A stretch of DNA of 64,000 nt from Lachnospiraceae bacterium (GTDB taxonomy: Bacteria; Bacillota; Clostridia; Lachnospirales; Lachnospiraceae). Both the position numbers and the translations under genes were made by a program. Positions 53,249 through 62,886 of the stretch are shown here, piece after piece; position 1 is the stretch's first letter, and each line of letters begins with the position of its first letter. The DNA lies in assembly GCA_024696005.1 (NCBI GenBank), contig JAILHF010000052.1:62001-126000 (forward strand), read 5' to 3'. Below the pieces are notes generated by a model. That model was not told the DNA's origin, made no database searches, and saw only the letters and a program-made list of their open reading frames with translations.

Positions 53249-54211
53249 ATGATGACCATGGCAAAAAAGAATCTGATCATGGGTGTGACGAAACATTACT
53301 GGTGGTACAAGATCGAACCCTTCTATGTTTCCTGTGCCCGGCATAACGGAGAGAACTGCGATATCGTCGCCTTCACCAAAGACCTCTCGTCCTATACCCG
53401 GGACAAGCTTCGGGAATACCACATCCACTGTGTCGAGATCCCCGACCGCTATGAGAAGGAAGGCCCCATCGATTACCGCTACGGGCTGTACATCGAAATG
53501 CTCAAAAAAAAGGGCAGCGAATACGATCAGGTCCTCTTCTGCGATACCAGGGACGTGATCTTCCAGAGTCCCATGTTTCCCGATGCCTCCTACGAGCCCT
53601 ATCTCGGCGTAGCCGTGGAGAGCGGCCCCATCAGTGGTGACGACTGGAACCGCCGCTGGATGCAGGAACGCTTCGGCATGGAAACCTACGAGAAATTCAA
53701 GGACAAGTATGTGCTCTGCGCCGGCACGATCTGGGGAAGCTCGGACGTGATCTCCGACTTTTGCAAGGCCATGATCGATAACCTGTCCGACCCTTCTTTC
53801 AACTTCATCGACATCAACGACCAGACCTCCTATCAGTACATGGTCTACAGCGGGATCGTTCCCCATGACGCCGCTGTCCATTACAGTCCGCTGGAAGGCG
53901 GCTGCGTCGCCACCATCGGAAATGAGGGTGATTTCCGTGCCGAAGGCGGGCGTATCATCTGCCCGGCGGAAGGCAATACCTTCCCCGCCCTGGTCCACCA
54001 ATGGGACCGTCACAAAAAGCTTTATCCTTTTGTGAAGAAAAACTGCCGCGAAAAGAACCCCCGCATCCGCTGGGAACGCTACAAGGACTATCTGAGTCTG
54101 AAGGATATCGCCTTGAGCAGCTATCACGACGGTCATATCCTGAACATGCTGATCGCCACCCTGCGCTATCTTGTTGCAAAAAAACCGAAGGGCGAAGCCC
54201 TGTGGAAATAA
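53249..54211 (+). CDS. glycosyltransferase-like protein (GT-A, DxD)
   Basis: 320-aa soluble protein. GT-A layout: N-terminal strand-helix half (NLIMGVTKHYWWYKIEPFYVSCA), the metal-binding DxD-type QVLFCDTRDVIFQ (about 95-106), and a C-terminal acceptor half with DINDQTSYQYMVY and HQWDRH. This resembles sugar transferases acting on surface polysaccharides. Donor and acceptor unknown. Three ATGs lie within nine bases (53249, 53252, 53258); the first is given, the second fits the GGGAAGG site best. Stands alone with its own promoter. Confidence 0.75.
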   Translation: MMTMAKKNLIMGVTKHYWWYKIEPFYVSCARHNGENCDIVAFTKDLSSYTRDKLREYHIHCVEIPDRYEKEGPIDYRYGLYIEMLKKKGSEYDQVLFCDTRDVIFQSPMFPDASYEPYLGVAVESGPISGDDWNRRWMQERFGMETYEKFKDKYVLCAGTIWGSSDVISDFCKAMIDNLSDPSFNFIDINDQTSYQYMVYSGIVPHDAAVHYSPLEGGCVATIGNEGDFRAEGGRIICPAEGNTFPALVHQWDRHKKLYPFVKKNCREKNPRIRWERYKDYLSLKDIALSSYHDGHILNMLIATLRYLVAKKPKGEALWK

Positions 54212-54230
54212 AAGCCGTCTGCAAACAGTA

Positions 54231-54260
54231 ATAAAAAAAGGGCTTACGCCCTTTTTTTAT
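54231..54260. terminator. bidirectional terminator
   Basis: AAAAAAAGGGC-TTAC-GCCCTTTTTTT: an 11-bp stem with T runs on both strands, placed between the convergent glycosyltransferase and chemoreceptor genes. Confidence 0.88.
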
Positions 54261-54277
54261 TGGTTCTCTTTTTTGTT

Positions 54278-56038
54278 TTAAACCTTGAAATAACGGATCG
54301 TGGCGGTCAGATCCTCTGCAAGTCCCTGCAGTTTGCCGGCCGACTCGCTGATCATGGTGAAGGTCGCGTTCAGCTCTTCCATGGAAGCATTCGTCTCTTC
54401 CGTGGATGCCGCATTCTCTTCACTGATGGCGGACAGATCGCTGATGATCTCCATCAGGCCGCTCTTGGCCTCATTCAGCTTCTCGATCCTGTTCGAGATA
54501 TGATCGGAAGTATCCTTCACGCTGTCAACATTTCCGCTCATGGAAACCATGTTATTTCTGGTGGAATCCAGCTGGGAAGCCTGCACTTCAAAGCTCTCGT
54601 TCAGCTTTTCCAATACGCTTACAGACGAAGCGGAATCAGCCAGCAGGCGTTCCACGATGCTCTTGATCTTGTCTGCACTCTCGCTCGACTGGTCGGCAAG
54701 CTGACGGATCTCGTCTGCCACAACCGCGAAACCGCGTCCCGCATCACCTGCTCTGGCTGCCTCGATGGAAGCATTCAGGGAGAGCAGGTTGGTCTGCGTT
54801 GCGATATCCGTGATCGCCTGCGTGAACTCTGATATGGTCTTGGCGGATTCGTTCGTGGAATTGATGGTGTCACCGATCTCCTTCACGGAAGCGGTAACCT
54901 CTTCGCTCTGACGGATCAGGCGCTCCAGCGCATCCATGGCCTTATCGCAGGCCGACTTCATCTCGCCGGCAACGCTGTCCATTTCCTTCACGTTTCCGGT
55001 GATCTCTTCGATGTTCTTTCCGATGTCATCGGTATTGCCCACCGCATTCTCAACGCTCTCAGCCTGTGCGACGGCACCCTTGGAGATCTCGGTCACGGCA
55101 TCGGTAACCTGCTCGGATGCCTTGGACGCCTGATCGGCGGATTCCGCCAGGTCGGTTCCCGCATCGGTCAGCTCGGATGCCATGCGGTTGCTCTTGGACA
55201 TGACCTCGCGCAGCTTCTCGGTAAGCGTGATGGCGCTGCGGGTGATCTTTCCGATATCGTCCCTTCCGAGTTCGCTCTCCTCCGGCAGCTGTATGGTCAG
55301 GTTTCCTTCCGCCAGTTCATTCAGATCCCTGGTCACGCGATCGATGCCCAGACGGAGGCTGCGGATGACGAATACCGCAAAGACAGCGAGAGTAGCCAGC
55401 AGGACTACGAAAATGATGATGACCGTAAGGACCTTGGCCTGGATCTGGGAAAGCAGTTTGTCGTGTTCGGTCTTGGCCCATGCTTCCGTGATCTCCTGCA
55501 TCTCGTCAAGGGACTCACGGGTAATGTTAAAGGAGTTATGGAATGCCTCCCAGTCACCGGTATTCCCGGCTATGTCGAAGGATGCTTCCCAATCCTTCAT
55601 CTGCTTCTCAAAATCGGAACCGGCCGTTGCAAACGTGATCCCGGCCGCACCGGTGGTCTTGTTATAGAGAACGTCGTTCAGCTTGGCCGTACTGACAGCC
55701 TTGGCGACATTGTCATAGACCTGCTGTTTGTTGGATTTGTAGCTGTCAAGCGCATCGGGCATCATCGCCTGAGCAAACTCGGGAGGTGCTCCGGTATAGC
55801 CGTTGGCGTAATCATAGTATTCCATCGCCGCTTCCATGGACTGGTAGAAATCCCTGTCCGCGTTGATCAGCGCGCTGTTTGCCGTATAAAGGATATCATA
55901 GTAGATCGATGTCATCTGTTCCTCGGTGTTACGGATCTCGAGGCTCATGATGATCACCGAAACGGCCAGCGCAACCGCCAAAGGGATCGTCATCAGAAGA
56001 AGCTTGGCACGTACGCTTACGTTATTGAGAAGTTTCAT
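54278..56038 (-). CDS. methyl-accepting chemotaxis protein
   Basis: Transmembrane chemoreceptor, 586 aa. Membrane helix 1 (about 11-30), a helical outside sensor (about 35-200) of the four-helix-bundle type, membrane helix 2 (about 207-230), HAMP (about 230-285), and a cytoplasmic signalling hairpin with the tip sequence [38 protein letters not shown]. Implies flagellar or other chemosensory control in the organism; no che genes are near. Single-gene unit with a strong promoter and shared terminator. Confidence 0.95.
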   Translation of the reverse strand: MKLLNNVSVRAKLLLMTIPLAVALAVSVIIMSLEIRNTEEQMTSIYYDILYTANSALINADRDFYQSMEAAMEYYDYANGYTGAPPEFAQAMMPDALDSYKSNKQQVYDNVAKAVSTAKLNDVLYNKTTGAAGITFATAGSDFEKQMKDWEASFDIAGNTGDWEAFHNSFNITRESLDEMQEITEAWAKTEHDKLLSQIQAKVLTVIIIFVVLLATLAVFAVFVIRSLRLGIDRVTRDLNELAEGNLTIQLPEESELGRDDIGKITRSAITLTEKLREVMSKSNRMASELTDAGTDLAESADQASKASEQVTDAVTEISKGAVAQAESVENAVGNTDDIGKNIEEITGNVKEMDSVAGEMKSACDKAMDALERLIRQSEEVTASVKEIGDTINSTNESAKTISEFTQAITDIATQTNLLSLNASIEAARAGDAGRGFAVVADEIRQLADQSSESADKIKSIVERLLADSASSVSVLEKLNESFEVQASQLDSTRNNMVSMSGNVDSVKDTSDHISNRIEKLNEAKSGLMEIISDLSAISEENAASTEETNASMEELNATFTMISESAGKLQGLAEDLTATIRYFKV

Positions 56039-56070
56039 AGGCTCACCTCCGTAATGTGAATATTTTTCTC

Positions 56071-56099
56071 ATTGTACAACCCCGAAAAAGGCTTGTCAA
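56071..56099 (-). promoter_or_regulatory. chemoreceptor promoter
   Basis: Minus-strand TTGACA (56094-56099), 17-bp spacer, TACAAT (56071-56076), about 30 nt before the ATG, with ribosome site GGAGGTGA. A sigma-A type promoter, not the sigma-28 type often seen for chemotaxis genes. Confidence 0.75.
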
Positions 56100-56134
56100 T
56101 TTGCTACAATGCCGATTTTCTCGCGAAAAACTGA

Positions 56135-57529
56135 TCATTTTCTCTTCCGGAGCAGCAAAAATACCGCTGTAACAGCCCCCGCCGCCAGCAGGGCGATGAC
56201 GATCCATGCGCCGCCGCCTTTCTTTTCTTCCTTCTCCGGGGGAGCTTCTGTCGGGACCTCCTCCACGACAGCGACCGTCGGTGCCGCATCTTCGGGCTCC
56301 AGAACTTTCACTCCCTCGGGGATCTCCAGCTCCGGGATCTCCTCATCCGTCTCCGCACCGCAGCCCCGGCAGACGCCGTGCCGCAGCCCCTTCTCTCCCA
56401 CCTTGGCCTCTTCTACCACCGTCCATTCGTAATCATGAGACTTCAGGGTATAATGATCGGTCTCGGTATAGCCGCAGTTCTCACAGCTGATGGTGGTAAA
56501 ACCGAAATCGCAGGAAGCTTCCGTCACCGTTTCCTTCAGGGAAGGCGAATCGCATTCATGCGGCAGGATATCCTTGTCATAGGTAAAGATCTCGTCCCGG
56601 ACAAATTCCTCGGTCTCATTGCCGGCATTGTCAAACTCCCAGACCATGATCTCGCCGATAAAGCCCTTGCAATAGGCACGGCGGTTGGTATTATCCTCAA
56701 AAAACCGTATCTTTCCGCTCACGTGGTTGTTGGTGATCTTTCCGTGATAGACCGTCCCACGGGGATAAAAGATATACATGCCGATCAGTCCGCCGTCGTG
56801 CACGTAACCGTGATCCGAGTCAAAACCGGCGATCACCACCTCGCAGTCGTTCACATCCGGATAGCCTGCGGCACAGGCTCCTCCCATGAACTGCTCGTCC
56901 TTTGTCGATGCATCGGTATCGATATTGACCAGCGTCACATCCGCTCTGGTCCTCTCAATGCTCCCGCAGCCATAGCCGATCATGCCGCCCACCCCGAACA
57001 TGCGCTCATGGGCTTTGAGGCTCAATATGCCCTGTACGCTGCTGTCCGAGATCGAACTCTTCTCCATATATCCCGCGATCCCGCCGGCAAAACAGGGCTT
57101 GTCGGTATCCACGTCGATGCGCAGGTTGATCAGCCGAAGCCCCGTCACCTCCGCATTTTCCAGTGCATCGAAAAATCCGGTAAAATACGTATCGTACTGC
57201 ACCATGTTGCCGTCATAGGTGGAGCGCACACAGCTCCCGGTCTGTGTGATGCGAAGATTCAGGATCGCATATCCGTTCCCGTCAAATTTCCCCTGAAACG
57301 CCAGCGGCGTCCAGTCCGTTCCGCTCATGTCCAGATCGGCAGCCAGACGGTAAGCACCGCCTTCCTGCATGGATGCAAGCTCCTCGGGGGTCGTGATATC
57401 GATCCACTGCACTTCTCCCCCGTCATCCTCCTGCGTCAACGTGCCTTCATCTTCTCCGGCCGAGGCCAAAGCGGCATATCCGAGCCAAAGCGCTGCCGAA
57501 AGGATCACGGCCCATATCATCTTTTTCAT
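56135..57529 (-). CDS. surface beta-helix protein, GLUG-like, membrane-anchored
   Basis: 464 aa. Signal peptide (about 1-24, ending LASAGEDEG), then a repeated strand-rich region (about 50-290) with GLUG/right-handed-beta-helix rhythm (NAEVTGLRLINLRI; SSISDSSVQGILSL; GGMIGYGCGSIERTRADVTL). Two zinc-like CxxC pairs follow (SCENCGYTE, VCRGCGAET), a Pro/Glu linker, and a C-terminal membrane helix with a short basic tail (AWIVIALLAAGAVTAVFLLLRKRK), so it spans the wall. The start at 57529 follows GGAG and overlaps the MurD/CapA stop by 4 nt (ATGA). Probable adhesin or wall protein. Confidence 0.75.
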   Translation of the reverse strand: MKKMIWAVILSAALWLGYAALASAGEDEGTLTQEDDGGEVQWIDITTPEELASMQEGGAYRLAADLDMSGTDWTPLAFQGKFDGNGYAILNLRITQTGSCVRSTYDGNMVQYDTYFTGFFDALENAEVTGLRLINLRIDVDTDKPCFAGGIAGYMEKSSISDSSVQGILSLKAHERMFGVGGMIGYGCGSIERTRADVTLVNIDTDASTKDEQFMGGACAAGYPDVNDCEVVIAGFDSDHGYVHDGGLIGMYIFYPRGTVYHGKITNNHVSGKIRFFEDNTNRRAYCKGFIGEIMVWEFDNAGNETEEFVRDEIFTYDKDILPHECDSPSLKETVTEASCDFGFTTISCENCGYTETDHYTLKSHDYEWTVVEEAKVGEKGLRHGVCRGCGAETDEEIPELEIPEGVKVLEPEDAAPTVAVVEEVPTEAPPEKEEKKGGGAWIVIALLAAGAVTAVFLLLRKRK

Positions 57530-59892
57530 GCTTTTTCTCCTTCCCCGATCTGTTCCAATATATATTCCTTTACGTTCGAAAGCCCGCTCTCTTTCCACGC
57601 TCCCTGATCCGCCTGCTCAGACAGGGGACAGATCAGCAGAAAATCCAGTGCTTCCCCGTCCACGCGTCCGCTGCGTTTCGGATCGGCAAAGTGTTCCTTC
57701 CACTCCGCCTCCGATGCGTTTGCAAAACGCTCCGGATGCAGAAAGATCTGCTGCCTCTTTGTTGCCGAAACAAAAGCACGTGCCGAAAGGGGCGCCAGCT
57801 TCTCATATTCCGCTTCCGGCACCTCCGTGAAGATCGCCGGCAGCTTTGCATCCGTCACGCGTTCCGAAACGCGGTCCGTCAGAAGCCCCTGTGCTTCAAA
57901 ATCCCATTTTTCATGTGAAAAACGTATTTTCAGGAGCACGCCTTCTTCCGTATGGTACTGCGCGCGCTGGTAGGGGGTATCAAAAATGAAATTCCCCAGG
58001 GAATAAAAGATCGCCTTTTCTCCCACGCGCTCATAATTCATCGGAACATGCGGATGGTGACAGACCACCAGGTCCGCCCCAAGCTCCAGATAGCGCAGAT
58101 AACGTTCGCGCGTGTAGGGCGAGGGCAGGGAGGTAAACTCTTCGCCTCCGTGAATGACGGCAACGCACCAGCGGCATTTTGCCTTGATGTCGCGGATGAT
58201 CGTTCCGATCTTCTCCATCTCATTCCAGCAAAGGCAGCCGCCCTTGTCTTCCCCTGCAGGCTTGCAGCCCCTTCGGTACCCTGCGGAAAAGATCCCGATC
58301 CCGCCGGCTTCATCCAGGATCACGGGGCGCATGGCTTCCTTCAGGTTCTTTCCCACCCCGAGGGTAAGCGCTCCGAAATCCGCCGCTTCTTTCAGCGTGC
58401 GTGCAAGCCCTTCCTCTCCGGCATCCATGATGTGATTATTGCAGAGGTTCCAGATATCGGCACGGATCTTTCGAAGGAGAGTCGTTGCCGCCGGATCGAT
58501 CGTGTGCATCAGGCGCATCTCCGCTGCCGACACCAGCTGCGCGTCCGCCCCCATCAGCGGTCCTTCCACATTGGCGATCACGTGATCCGCACCGCCCAGG
58601 AAGGAAAGGATCCCTTCCGAAAGCAGCTCTTCATCCTCCCATTTCCGGGCCATGTAATGATCAAAACCGATGTCTCCGGTAAAGGCCAGAACCGTCTCCT
58701 TTTTCTCCTCGAGCCCTGCCAGCCTCCGGAAAACATCTCCCCGTTCCTCGAAATTCTTAAAGTATCCGTAAGAAGCCGCCGCCGGCGAAAGAAGACAGGC
58801 CTCTCCCTTTCCGGTGATCTCCTTTGCGAGCGCCACCGCGCCCCTCAGATCTTCCCGGTAATGGCAGTGCGCGTGTCCGCGAAGCTCCCCGTAGACCCGT
58901 TCTCCGGATCCGTACATGAAAATGTATTCGTATTCGGGATGCTCCGGGATGAAATCCAGAAGCATCGAATAATCGATATGGCGGTCCATGCCGCCGATCA
59001 GCACCGTTTTGGCGTTCGGAATGCTCTTCAGTGCGGCGATCGTCGCTGCCGGGATCGTCGAGATCGAATCATCATAGAAATCGATCCCGTCCGCGTTCCC
59101 CAGATACTCCATCCGGTGACGCAGCCCGCCGAAAGCAGCCATTGCCGCGCGCACTTCTTTCTCCCCGCAGCCGAATACCCCGGTGCAGATCTCATGGACC
59201 ACGCGCGCATTGAAGCGGTTGTGTTCCCCTTTCAGCTTCAGTTCAAAACCAAGCGGGGAATCCGCCGCAAGGACATGCTTTTCCGCTGCGGTTTCCAGCT
59301 CCGGCACATTTCCGCCTGCAAAGAAAAGATCTCCCGGCTTCTGTTTCAGGGTGATATTGGCTTTCGCCGCAAAATACCGTTCAAAGGTATCGTAATGATC
59401 CAGATGCTCCTCGAAAAGGTTCAGAAAGACCGCCACATGCGGTGCAACCCTGATATGATCCAGCTGGTGGCAGCTAAGCTCAAAGACGATGATGGTATCC
59501 GCTCCGATCCTGTCATAAAGCTCAAGACAGGGAATGCCGATGTTCCCGGCAAGAAGCACATCCTTCCCGCAGGCCTTCAGGCATTCATATAAAAGGGACG
59601 AGGTTGTGCTTTTTCCCTTCGTCCCCGTGATCCCGATCGTCTGCGCGGAGAACTCCCGCAAAAAAAGTTCCGTCATGGAAGTATATTTTTCGCCATACCA
59701 CTGCTCACGGATCCCCGGGCTCTTGATGATCATGTCATAAAGCTCTTCCCGGATCCCGTCCTGCTTCCCTTCGTACACCGCGAGTTCCTTCACCCTGCAA
59801 TGCGTCCGAAGGAAAGCCTCTACACAGCGGCCTTCCATGCCGAAACCCCAGATCAGTATCCTTTTGTTTTCCGTAATCTCAGCGATCTTCAT
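57526..59892 (-). CDS. MurD-like ligase fused to CapA-like domain
   Basis: 788 aa, two modules. About 1-395: Mur-ligase fold, with ILIWGFGMEGR (Rossmann), ATP loop GITGTKGKSTTSSLL (89-96 core), NLFEEHLDHYDTFERY and KLKGEHNRFNA, closest to MurD. About 400-700: CapA/PgsA metallophosphoesterase-like, with FTGDIGFDHYMARKW, ANVEGPLMG, NLCNNHIMDAGEEGL, AVIHGGEEFTSLPS and VCHHPHVPMNYE. CapB (a Mur-like ligase) and CapA make poly-gamma-glutamate in Bacillus, so a single-chain polymer-making or amino-acid-ligating enzyme is plausible. No membrane segment or signal is seen, unlike normal CapA. It starts 9 nt after the pseudouridine synthase. Confidence 0.88.
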   Translation of the reverse strand: MKIAEITENKRILIWGFGMEGRCVEAFLRTHCRVKELAVYEGKQDGIREELYDMIIKSPGIREQWYGEKYTSMTELFLREFSAQTIGITGTKGKSTTSSLLYECLKACGKDVLLAGNIGIPCLELYDRIGADTIIVFELSCHQLDHIRVAPHVAVFLNLFEEHLDHYDTFERYFAAKANITLKQKPGDLFFAGGNVPELETAAEKHVLAADSPLGFELKLKGEHNRFNARVVHEICTGVFGCGEKEVRAAMAAFGGLRHRMEYLGNADGIDFYDDSISTIPAATIAALKSIPNAKTVLIGGMDRHIDYSMLLDFIPEHPEYEYIFMYGSGERVYGELRGHAHCHYREDLRGAVALAKEITGKGEACLLSPAAASYGYFKNFEERGDVFRRLAGLEEKKETVLAFTGDIGFDHYMARKWEDEELLSEGILSFLGGADHVIANVEGPLMGADAQLVSAAEMRLMHTIDPAATTLLRKIRADIWNLCNNHIMDAGEEGLARTLKEAADFGALTLGVGKNLKEAMRPVILDEAGGIGIFSAGYRRGCKPAGEDKGGCLCWNEMEKIGTIIRDIKAKCRWCVAVIHGGEEFTSLPSPYTRERYLRYLELGADLVVCHHPHVPMNYERVGEKAIFYSLGNFIFDTPYQRAQYHTEEGVLLKIRFSHEKWDFEAQGLLTDRVSERVTDAKLPAIFTEVPEAEYEKLAPLSARAFVSATKRQQIFLHPERFANASEAEWKEHFADPKRSGRVDGEALDFLLICPLSEQADQGAWKESGLSNVKEYILEQIGEGEKA

Positions 59893-59901
59893 GTCTTCCG
59901 C

Positions 59902-60621
59902 TCAGTCCGTAGTCCCGACAGCCCGGTACAGCTCCTGCATCTGCTGCTTTGTAAGCTCGCAATACTCCCCGGGTTTCAGATCCCCGAGACTCACCGTCAC
60001 GACACGCGTGCGTTTGAGCGCCCTGACCCGTATCCCTTCCTGTTCCCACATCCTGCGGATCTGGCGGTTCAGCCCTTCCGTGAGGATCATGCGCACCATG
60101 TTCCGGGAGATCTTCTCGATGCGGCAGGGTTTGGTCTTCTGCTTCAGTTCCGCCAGATAAACGCCCTTTCGCAGCTTTTCGATCGTCTCCTGCTGCGGTT
60201 CCCTGTCCAGGTGCACGATATATTCCTTCTCGTGTCCGGACCTGCCCTGCATCATGGCGTGGATCAGGCCGCCGTCATTGGTAAGCAGCAGCAGCCCCTC
60301 CGAATCCTTGTCCAGACGTCCCGCGTAGGTAAGGCGCTCCGGATAATCGATCGCGTCAAAGATCGTCTGCTGTGCATGGGGATCTTTCTCGCTTACCACA
60401 AGCCCCGCAGGCTTGTAGTACGCCAGCACCACTTTGCGCGGCGCGGGTTTTACCGCTGCCCCGTCCACGGTCACCGTATCCCCGGGCCGCACCTTGTCCC
60501 CGAGAGAACAGGCTTCCCCGTTGATGCGCACACGGTCTGCGGCGATCAGCTTATCCGCTTCCCGCCTTGAGCAGACCCCGCTGTCGGCAAGATACTTGTT
60601 CAGCCGGACTTCTTCACTCAT
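59902..60621 (-). CDS. rRNA pseudouridine synthase, RsuA/RluF-type
   Basis: 239 aa. S4 RNA-binding domain (VRLNKYLADSGVCSRREADKLI) and a synthase domain with catalytic Asp in YAGRLDKDSEGLLLLTNDG, the form seen in RluF-type enzymes (23S rRNA 2604-like site), followed by HEKEYIVHLD and EGLNRQIRRMWEQEG. Starts at ATG 60621, overlapping the lysA stop (ATGA). Exact rRNA target is not predictable. Confidence 0.9.
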   Translation of the reverse strand: MSEEVRLNKYLADSGVCSRREADKLIAADRVRINGEACSLGDKVRPGDTVTVDGAAVKPAPRKVVLAYYKPAGLVVSEKDPHAQQTIFDAIDYPERLTYAGRLDKDSEGLLLLTNDGGLIHAMMQGRSGHEKEYIVHLDREPQQETIEKLRKGVYLAELKQKTKPCRIEKISRNMVRMILTEGLNRQIRRMWEQEGIRVRALKRTRVVTVSLGDLKPGEYCELTKQQMQELYRAVGTTD

Positions 60622-61895
60622 TTCTTCTTTGTGATCTCCGAAAACTCGGGAAAGCAATCAAGCGTAGCGAAGTAATCCGCAGGAGTCTCGGCGCGGCGGA
60701 TCAGCTTTACGCTGCCGTCTTCCGCCAAAAGCAGCTCCGCCGATTTCAGCTTTCCGTTGTAATTATATCCCATCGCGTAACCGTGGGCTCCCGTATCATG
60801 GATCGCCAGATAGTCCCCGATCGCGATTTCGGGAAGCTCGCGGTCGATCGCGAACTTATCGTTGTTCTCGCAAAGGGATCCGGTCACATCATACACGTGA
60901 TCGCAGGGCGCATTTTCCTTGCCCAGCACGGTGATATGATGATAAGCCCCGTACATGGCCGGCCGCATCAGATTCACGGCGCAGGCATCAACACCGATGT
61001 ATTCCTTATAGGTGTGCTTTTCGTGGATCGCTCTGGTCACCAGCATCCCGTAAGGTCCCGTCATGAAACGTCCCATTTCGGTATAGATCGCGACATTTCC
61101 GAGCCCGGCAGGCTTCAGGATCTCGTCATAGACTTTGTGCACGCCTTCCCCGATGATACGGATATCGTTCGAGGTCTGGTCGGGACGGTAGGCAACGCCC
61201 ACACCTCCGGAAAGATTGATGAAGTCCAGCGCAACGCCTGTCTTTTCTTTGATCTCCACGGCCAGCTCAAAAAGCGTCCGGGCCAGCATCGGATAATAAT
61301 CGTTTGTCACGGTATTGCTTACCAGAAAGGCATGCAGGCCGAATTCCTTTACGCCCTTTTCCTTCAGAATCCCGTAGGCACGGATCAGCTGTTCCTTCGT
61401 CATGCCGTACTTGGCATCGCCGGGATTGTCCATGATCCCGTTGCTGATCGTATAGACACCGCCCGGATTATAACGCAGGGAAAGACGCTCGGGCAGCTTT
61501 CCGAGCACCTTCTCCAGAAAATCGATATGGGTGAAATCGTCCAGGTTGATGGTTGCCCCCAGACGATCGGCAAGCTCAAAATCCTCGGCCGGCGTATCGT
61601 TGGATGAGAACATGATGTTGTTTCCGTTCACGCCGATCGCATCGGAGAGCAGAAGCTCCGTATAGGAGGAGCAGTCACAGCCGCAGCCGTATTCCTTGAG
61701 GATCCTGATCAGAAAAGGATTGGGATTTGCCTTGACCGCAAAAAACTCCTGATAACCGGGATTCCAGGCAAATGCTTCCTTCATCGCTTTCGCATTCTCC
61801 CGGATGCCCTTTTCGTCATAGATATGAAACGGTGTGGGATAGCTCTTTACGATCTCCTCAACCTGTTCTTTCGTGACAAACGCTTTCTTTTCCAT
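60618..61895 (-). CDS. lysA: diaminopimelate decarboxylase
   Basis: PLP enzyme making lysine from meso-DAP. 425 aa. PLP lysine in FFAVKANPNPFLIRIL, SGGVGVAYRP, GRFMTGPYGMLVTRAI, and the substrate cysteine-bearing VDACAVNLMRPAMYGAYHHI. Start at ATG 61895 (MEKKAFVTKEQVEEIV) after AAGGAG; the frame is open 165 nt upstream but lies inside the radical SAM gene. 40 nt downstream of that gene. Confidence 0.94.
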   Translation of the reverse strand: MEKKAFVTKEQVEEIVKSYPTPFHIYDEKGIRENAKAMKEAFAWNPGYQEFFAVKANPNPFLIRILKEYGCGCDCSSYTELLLSDAIGVNGNNIMFSSNDTPAEDFELADRLGATINLDDFTHIDFLEKVLGKLPERLSLRYNPGGVYTISNGIMDNPGDAKYGMTKEQLIRAYGILKEKGVKEFGLHAFLVSNTVTNDYYPMLARTLFELAVEIKEKTGVALDFINLSGGVGVAYRPDQTSNDIRIIGEGVHKVYDEILKPAGLGNVAIYTEMGRFMTGPYGMLVTRAIHEKHTYKEYIGVDACAVNLMRPAMYGAYHHITVLGKENAPCDHVYDVTGSLCENNDKFAIDRELPEIAIGDYLAIHDTGAHGYAMGYNYNGKLKSAELLLAEDGSVKLIRRAETPADYFATLDCFPEFSEITKKK

Positions 61896-61935
61896 CTTTT
61901 GTTTCTCCTTCCCGCCGTACTCCGACAAAGACGAA

Positions 61936-62877
61936 TTATACCGCATTATGCGGCTTCGCGCAACTTTGTGTGCCCCGTCCGTCAAACGCGGGGATATAAA
62001 CCTCGTCTGCCGCCTCCCCGGACTGGACATAGGCGTTTTGGATCCCCAGGGATACGGCATGATCCACCAGGCTTTTGTACTCCCTCCCGAACAGCCTTCG
62101 GTCTATCTCGGGAAAGCCTGCCAGCTCCCCGTTCGGGGTATACTGGTTCAGAAGGCTGATCCAGATCCGCTCCCCGTAGTTTTCATGCAGATATTTCACG
62201 GTCTGCTTGGCCGCGATCAGTTTGCCCGGAAGCAGGAGATGCCGGACCAGCACACCGCTCTTCAGCAGCCTTTCCCCGTTCCCGTTTTCCGAGAAGACAC
62301 ACTCCGGTCTCTGTCTTACCATTTCCGCGATCGCCAGGCGGGCCACTGTGGGATAATCCCCCGCTCCGCTGTATCGCTGTGCATCCGCTTCGTGAAAGTA
62401 TTTGAAATCCGGCAGATAGATATCGATCAGCCCTTCCAGGCTTTTCAGGCTCTCGACAGTCACATAAGAGGATGTGTTCAGAAGGAACGGAAGCCCGAGG
62501 CCCTCCCGTCTGGCCGCTTCCACTGCCTCCCTGACCGAAGGCAGATAGATATCCGCAGTGACAAGATCGATGTTGACCGCTCCCATGTCCCGCAGTTCAA
62601 AAAAGATCTCTTTCAGCCGTCCGCTGCTCACCCTGTTTCCGGTGGGTTTGCGGCTGATCTCTTTGTTCTGGCAATAAACACAGCGGAGATTGCAGCCCGA
62701 AAAAAAAACGGTCCCGGCCCCTTTGCTGCCCGAGATACAGGGTTCTTCCCACATGTGAAGGGATACCCTGCTCAGGACCGGTTCCGCTCCCGCTCCGCAA
62801 AAGCCCGTCGCATGTCTTCGGTCCGCACCGCATGCTCTCGGGCATATCCTGCAGTTTTCGTAAGCACAGTCCGGCGT
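61936..62877 (-). CDS. radical SAM protein with N-terminal Fe-S motif; apparent ACG start
   Basis: 313 aa if begun at 62877. The radical SAM core has FFSGCNLRCVYCQN (Cys 62, 66, 69) and belongs to the PflA-like group whose members start with a cysteine motif of the type CxxCPRxCG...GxCG. Here that motif (ENCRICPRACGADR...TGFCGAG, residues 8-29) is fully encoded, in frame, without stop, up to the ung stop codon, but contains no ATG, GTG or TTG. An AGGAGG (62883-62888) sits five bases before ACG at 62877, exactly where homologues have ATG. Starting at the first ATG (62754) would delete 41 conserved residues. Function: glycyl-radical activase-like or uncharacterised. Confidence 0.8.
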   Translation of the reverse strand, partial: TPDCAYENCRICPRACGADRRHATGFCGAGAEPVLSRVSLHMWEEPCISGSKGAGTVFFSGCNLRCVYCQNKEISRKPTGNRVSSGRLKEIFFELRDMGAVNIDLVTADIYLPSVREAVEAARREGLGLPFLLNTSSYVTVESLKSLEGLIDIYLPDFKYFHEADAQRYSGAGDYPTVARLAIAEMVRQRPECVFSENGNGERLLKSGVLVRHLLLPGKLIAAKQTVKYLHENYGERIWISLLNQYTPNGELAGFPEIDRRLFGREYKSLVDHAVSLGIQNAYVQSGEAADEVYIPAFDGRGTQSCAKPHNAV

Positions 62878-62886
62878 AGCTGCCTC

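Noticed and set aside
53135-54136. Upstream extension of the PTS IIC frame
   Set aside because: It runs antisense through the glycosyltransferase gene; the family start MKKFKEFLKRK with GGGAGGAG is at 53134.
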